Shown one piece after another: positions 62,257 to 64,000 of a stretch of DNA of 64,000 bases. The stretch's first letter is position 1; every line of letters starts with the position of its first letter. Below the pieces are notes generated by a model. That model was not told where the DNA came from and ran no database searches. It saw nothing but the letters and a program-made list of their open reading frames with translations. The translations under genes and the position numbers were made by a program. Source of the DNA: JBEKIK01 sp050013075 (GTDB lineage Bacteria > Planctomycetota > Planctomycetia > Pirellulales > Thermoguttaceae). The DNA lies in assembly GCA_050013075.1 (NCBI GenBank), contig JBEKFZ010000003.1, positions 37,851 through 101,850 of the forward strand, read 5' to 3'.

Positions 62257-63774
62257 TTACATATTAACCGGCTGGTATTGCGGTATGTTAACGGGCAAGG
62301 GATGTTCCAGAAAACCCGCCAGCCGTTTAGCGCAGGTCGGTTGTTGCAGCTTGTGCATGGCCACGGTCTCGATTTGCCGTATGCGTTCGCGGGTAACGGA
62401 AAAGATTTTGCCGATCTCGGAAAGCGTGTACGCATACCCGTCCGACAGGCCGTAGCGCAGGCGGATGATTTCCCGCTCGCGATAATTCAGCGATTGCAGA
62501 ACGTCGTCGATGCCCGCCTTGAGCAAGGTGCGGTGCAAGCCCGCCAACGGATCCACATTACGGTCGTCGGGCACCAATTCGCCAAGGTAATTTTCGCCTT
62601 CGCCGCCTAGGGGTTCGTCGAGCGACAGGGGATGCCGATTCACTTTCAATGCCCGATCGGTAACCGCCACCGAAACTCCCGATAGTTCGGCCATGTCTTC
62701 CAAGCTGGGCTGGCGTTTGTGTTCCTGTGTCAGGCGATTACCGGCGGCGATCACTTTTTCGGCGGTGGTTTGCATGTGCACCGGCACGCGGATGGTGCGG
62801 CTGTGATCGGCAATCGCCCGGCTGATGGCCTGGCGGATCCACCACGTCGCGTACGTGGAAAACTTGAATCCCCGGCCGGGTTCGAACTTGTCGACCGCTC
62901 GCATCAATCCGGTGTTGCCTTCTTGGATCAGGTCCAAAAAACTCAAGCCCCGGTTGCGGTAGCGCTTGGCGATGGATACCACCAGGCGGAGATTGGCCGC
63001 GGAAAATTCGCGGCGCGTGGACTCGAATAAATGTTGCAATCGGGCGATTTTATCCAGGCGTCGGCGCAAGGTGCGGGGCGTTTCCAAAGTGAAGCGGATA
63101 AGGCGGCGCAATTCGCTGCGCAATTCCGCAATTCGCCCTTTATCGGCCTGAATAGTCGGATCGAGCAATTGTTTCTGTATTTCCTCCATGCGCCGGACGA
63201 TTTGCTTGAGCTTTTCCAAAACCACCTGCAAATACTGCCGGCGGATGGGCGTCTCCTCTAATAATCGCACGGCCTTTGTCCGCCGGAACATCATCCGTCG
63301 CCAAACCGCGCGACGGGCGGCGGGTGGATAACGCTTGTTTACGACAAAGGCAAAATCACGGCGGTTTTGCCGTATCAAGTGAGAAAGCGTGTGCAAATTA
63401 GGCCGTATTACCGCTAATATCCGCTGCCGTTGCAAGAGACCGGATATTGTAGTTGCCAAGGTGTTTTCCGGACGCATCTTGCCGATTAGCATCTTTTGCA
63501 TCATTTCGGCGCCGGCTTGAAGCATAAGATCCGTGGCCAGCAGGTTGCGACGGAAGCGATATCGGGTTTTTTCGATCCGTTGGGCAACGCGGCGTTCCTC
63601 TTCTCGTGAAAAAAGCGGAACATCGCCCATTTGCGCCAGATATAATTGCACCGGATCGGACTCATGTCCGTCCATTTGATATTCACCAATCTTTCTGTTT
63701 TGTCTGTTTTCTGACAAACGGGGGACAAAAGCCCTGACATGACCGGCGGTTTCGACGGATAACGTCTCCGTCAT
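62257..63774 (-). CDS. Sigma-70 family RNA polymerase sigma factor, primary-type (RpoD/group 2)
   Basis: A 505-residue sigma factor. Region 1.2 is DPVQLYLAQMGDVPLFSREE; region 2 has AANLRLVVSIAKRYRNRGLS, then FLDLIQEGNTGLMRAVDKFE and FSTYATWWIRQAISRAIADH; region 3 has VPVHMQTTAEKVIAA; region 4 has LNYREREIIRLRYGL and VTRERIRQIETVAMHKL. The primary-type -10 recognition helix is intact. A basic, non-conserved insert of ~200 residues lies between regions 1.2 and 2, and region 1.1 appears absent. ATG 63774 and ATG 63675 are both possible. Whether it is the housekeeping sigma or a second group 2 factor cannot be decided here. Confidence 0.9.
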   Translation of the reverse strand: MTETLSVETAGHVRAFVPRLSENRQNRKIGEYQMDGHESDPVQLYLAQMGDVPLFSREEERRVAQRIEKTRYRFRRNLLATDLMLQAGAEMMQKMLIGKMRPENTLATTISGLLQRQRILAVIRPNLHTLSHLIRQNRRDFAFVVNKRYPPAARRAVWRRMMFRRTKAVRLLEETPIRRQYLQVVLEKLKQIVRRMEEIQKQLLDPTIQADKGRIAELRSELRRLIRFTLETPRTLRRRLDKIARLQHLFESTRREFSAANLRLVVSIAKRYRNRGLSFLDLIQEGNTGLMRAVDKFEPGRGFKFSTYATWWIRQAISRAIADHSRTIRVPVHMQTTAEKVIAAGNRLTQEHKRQPSLEDMAELSGVSVAVTDRALKVNRHPLSLDEPLGGEGENYLGELVPDDRNVDPLAGLHRTLLKAGIDDVLQSLNYREREIIRLRYGLSDGYAYTLSEIGKIFSVTRERIRQIETVAMHKLQQPTCAKRLAGFLEHPLPVNIPQYQPVNM

Positions 63775-64000
63775 GAACTCGGATATACACGGCCGGTCTC
63801 AGAGCTAATGCCCCCGCTTGTAAAACAGGTGGTTTTTTGGGAGTTTTAATAAAAAAATCGATAGGTTTACTTTTATCAACGCGCCCAATTAGGATACGCC
63901 TTACATAACGATTTGGTTCAATTCGTGCGTTGATCGGTGCAAGGAACTAGGTCACCTTACAACCTTTACTGGGGGGACATTGGTTGGTTGAGTAAGTTTC
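63775..64000. other. Upstream region of the sigma factor gene
   Basis: No gene is recognised to the end of the window. The region is AT-rich near 63840-63880 and probably carries the sigma gene promoter. Confidence 0.4.

Overview
The window is one continuous stretch of bacterial chromosome of moderate GC content. Three things point to Planctomycetota, perhaps a Pirellulales-like lineage: an exosortase/EpsI system beside a fused Wzz/BY-kinase, a complete moxR-DUF58-bat operon, and a large mosaic glycan locus. This taxonomic call is inference, because there is no rRNA gene. No tRNA, rRNA, CRISPR array or transposase gene was seen.

Bases 1-47032 (+ strand) are a giant surface-polysaccharide locus. 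It opens with the tail of an exosortase, a chain-length regulator fused to a tyrosine kinase, and an EpsI-like protein (1-3757). After tandem terminators and a pseudogene comes a complete pseudaminic-acid pathway, pseB-C-F-G-H-I (4476-11409), with an acyl carrier protein and a KASIII-type synthase inserted between pseH and pseI. A flippase, a polysialyltransferase-like enzyme (candidate pseudaminyltransferase), methyltransferases, GT4/GT2 glycosyltransferases, an O-antigen polymerase and GT-C-like membrane proteins follow (11440-24917). This part is AT-richer and carries scars of recombination: fragments of gmd, of a GT4 gene and of a second polymerase.

Bases 25062-47032 are GC-richer and mostly one translationally coupled run with ATGA-type overlaps. 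It encodes nucleotide-sugar epimerases and reductases resembling an L-FucNAc-like branch, a WbuB-like GT4, a VOC-FkbH fusion with its ACP, a PglC-like initiating transferase, DegT aminotransferases, an AAC(3)-like acyltransferase, a BNR propeller protein, and an SDR/ACP/AMP-ligase/LuxE/LuxC module. A deacetylase, a GNAT protein and a UDP-hexuronate-epimerase-like enzyme close it. Altogether three dedicated ACPs with three different acyl-handling systems lie in one glycan locus. This is the most unusual biology in the window and suggests a glycan with unusual acyl substituents.

Bases 47118-49914 hold a NusG-like specialised antiterminator (- strand) divergent from glmS (+), which feeds amino-sugar precursors. 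The pair is flanked by inverted copies of a palindromic repeat.

Bases 50090-63774 (- strand) hold a pseudopilin, the operon moxR - DUF58 - membrane protein - batA - batB - batC (TPR) - batD - batE-like, and upstream a primary-type sigma-70 factor. Nearly every junction in the bat operon is colonised by short tandem repeats or palindromes. In places these contribute to coding sequence, a ribosome binding site or a stop-codon context.
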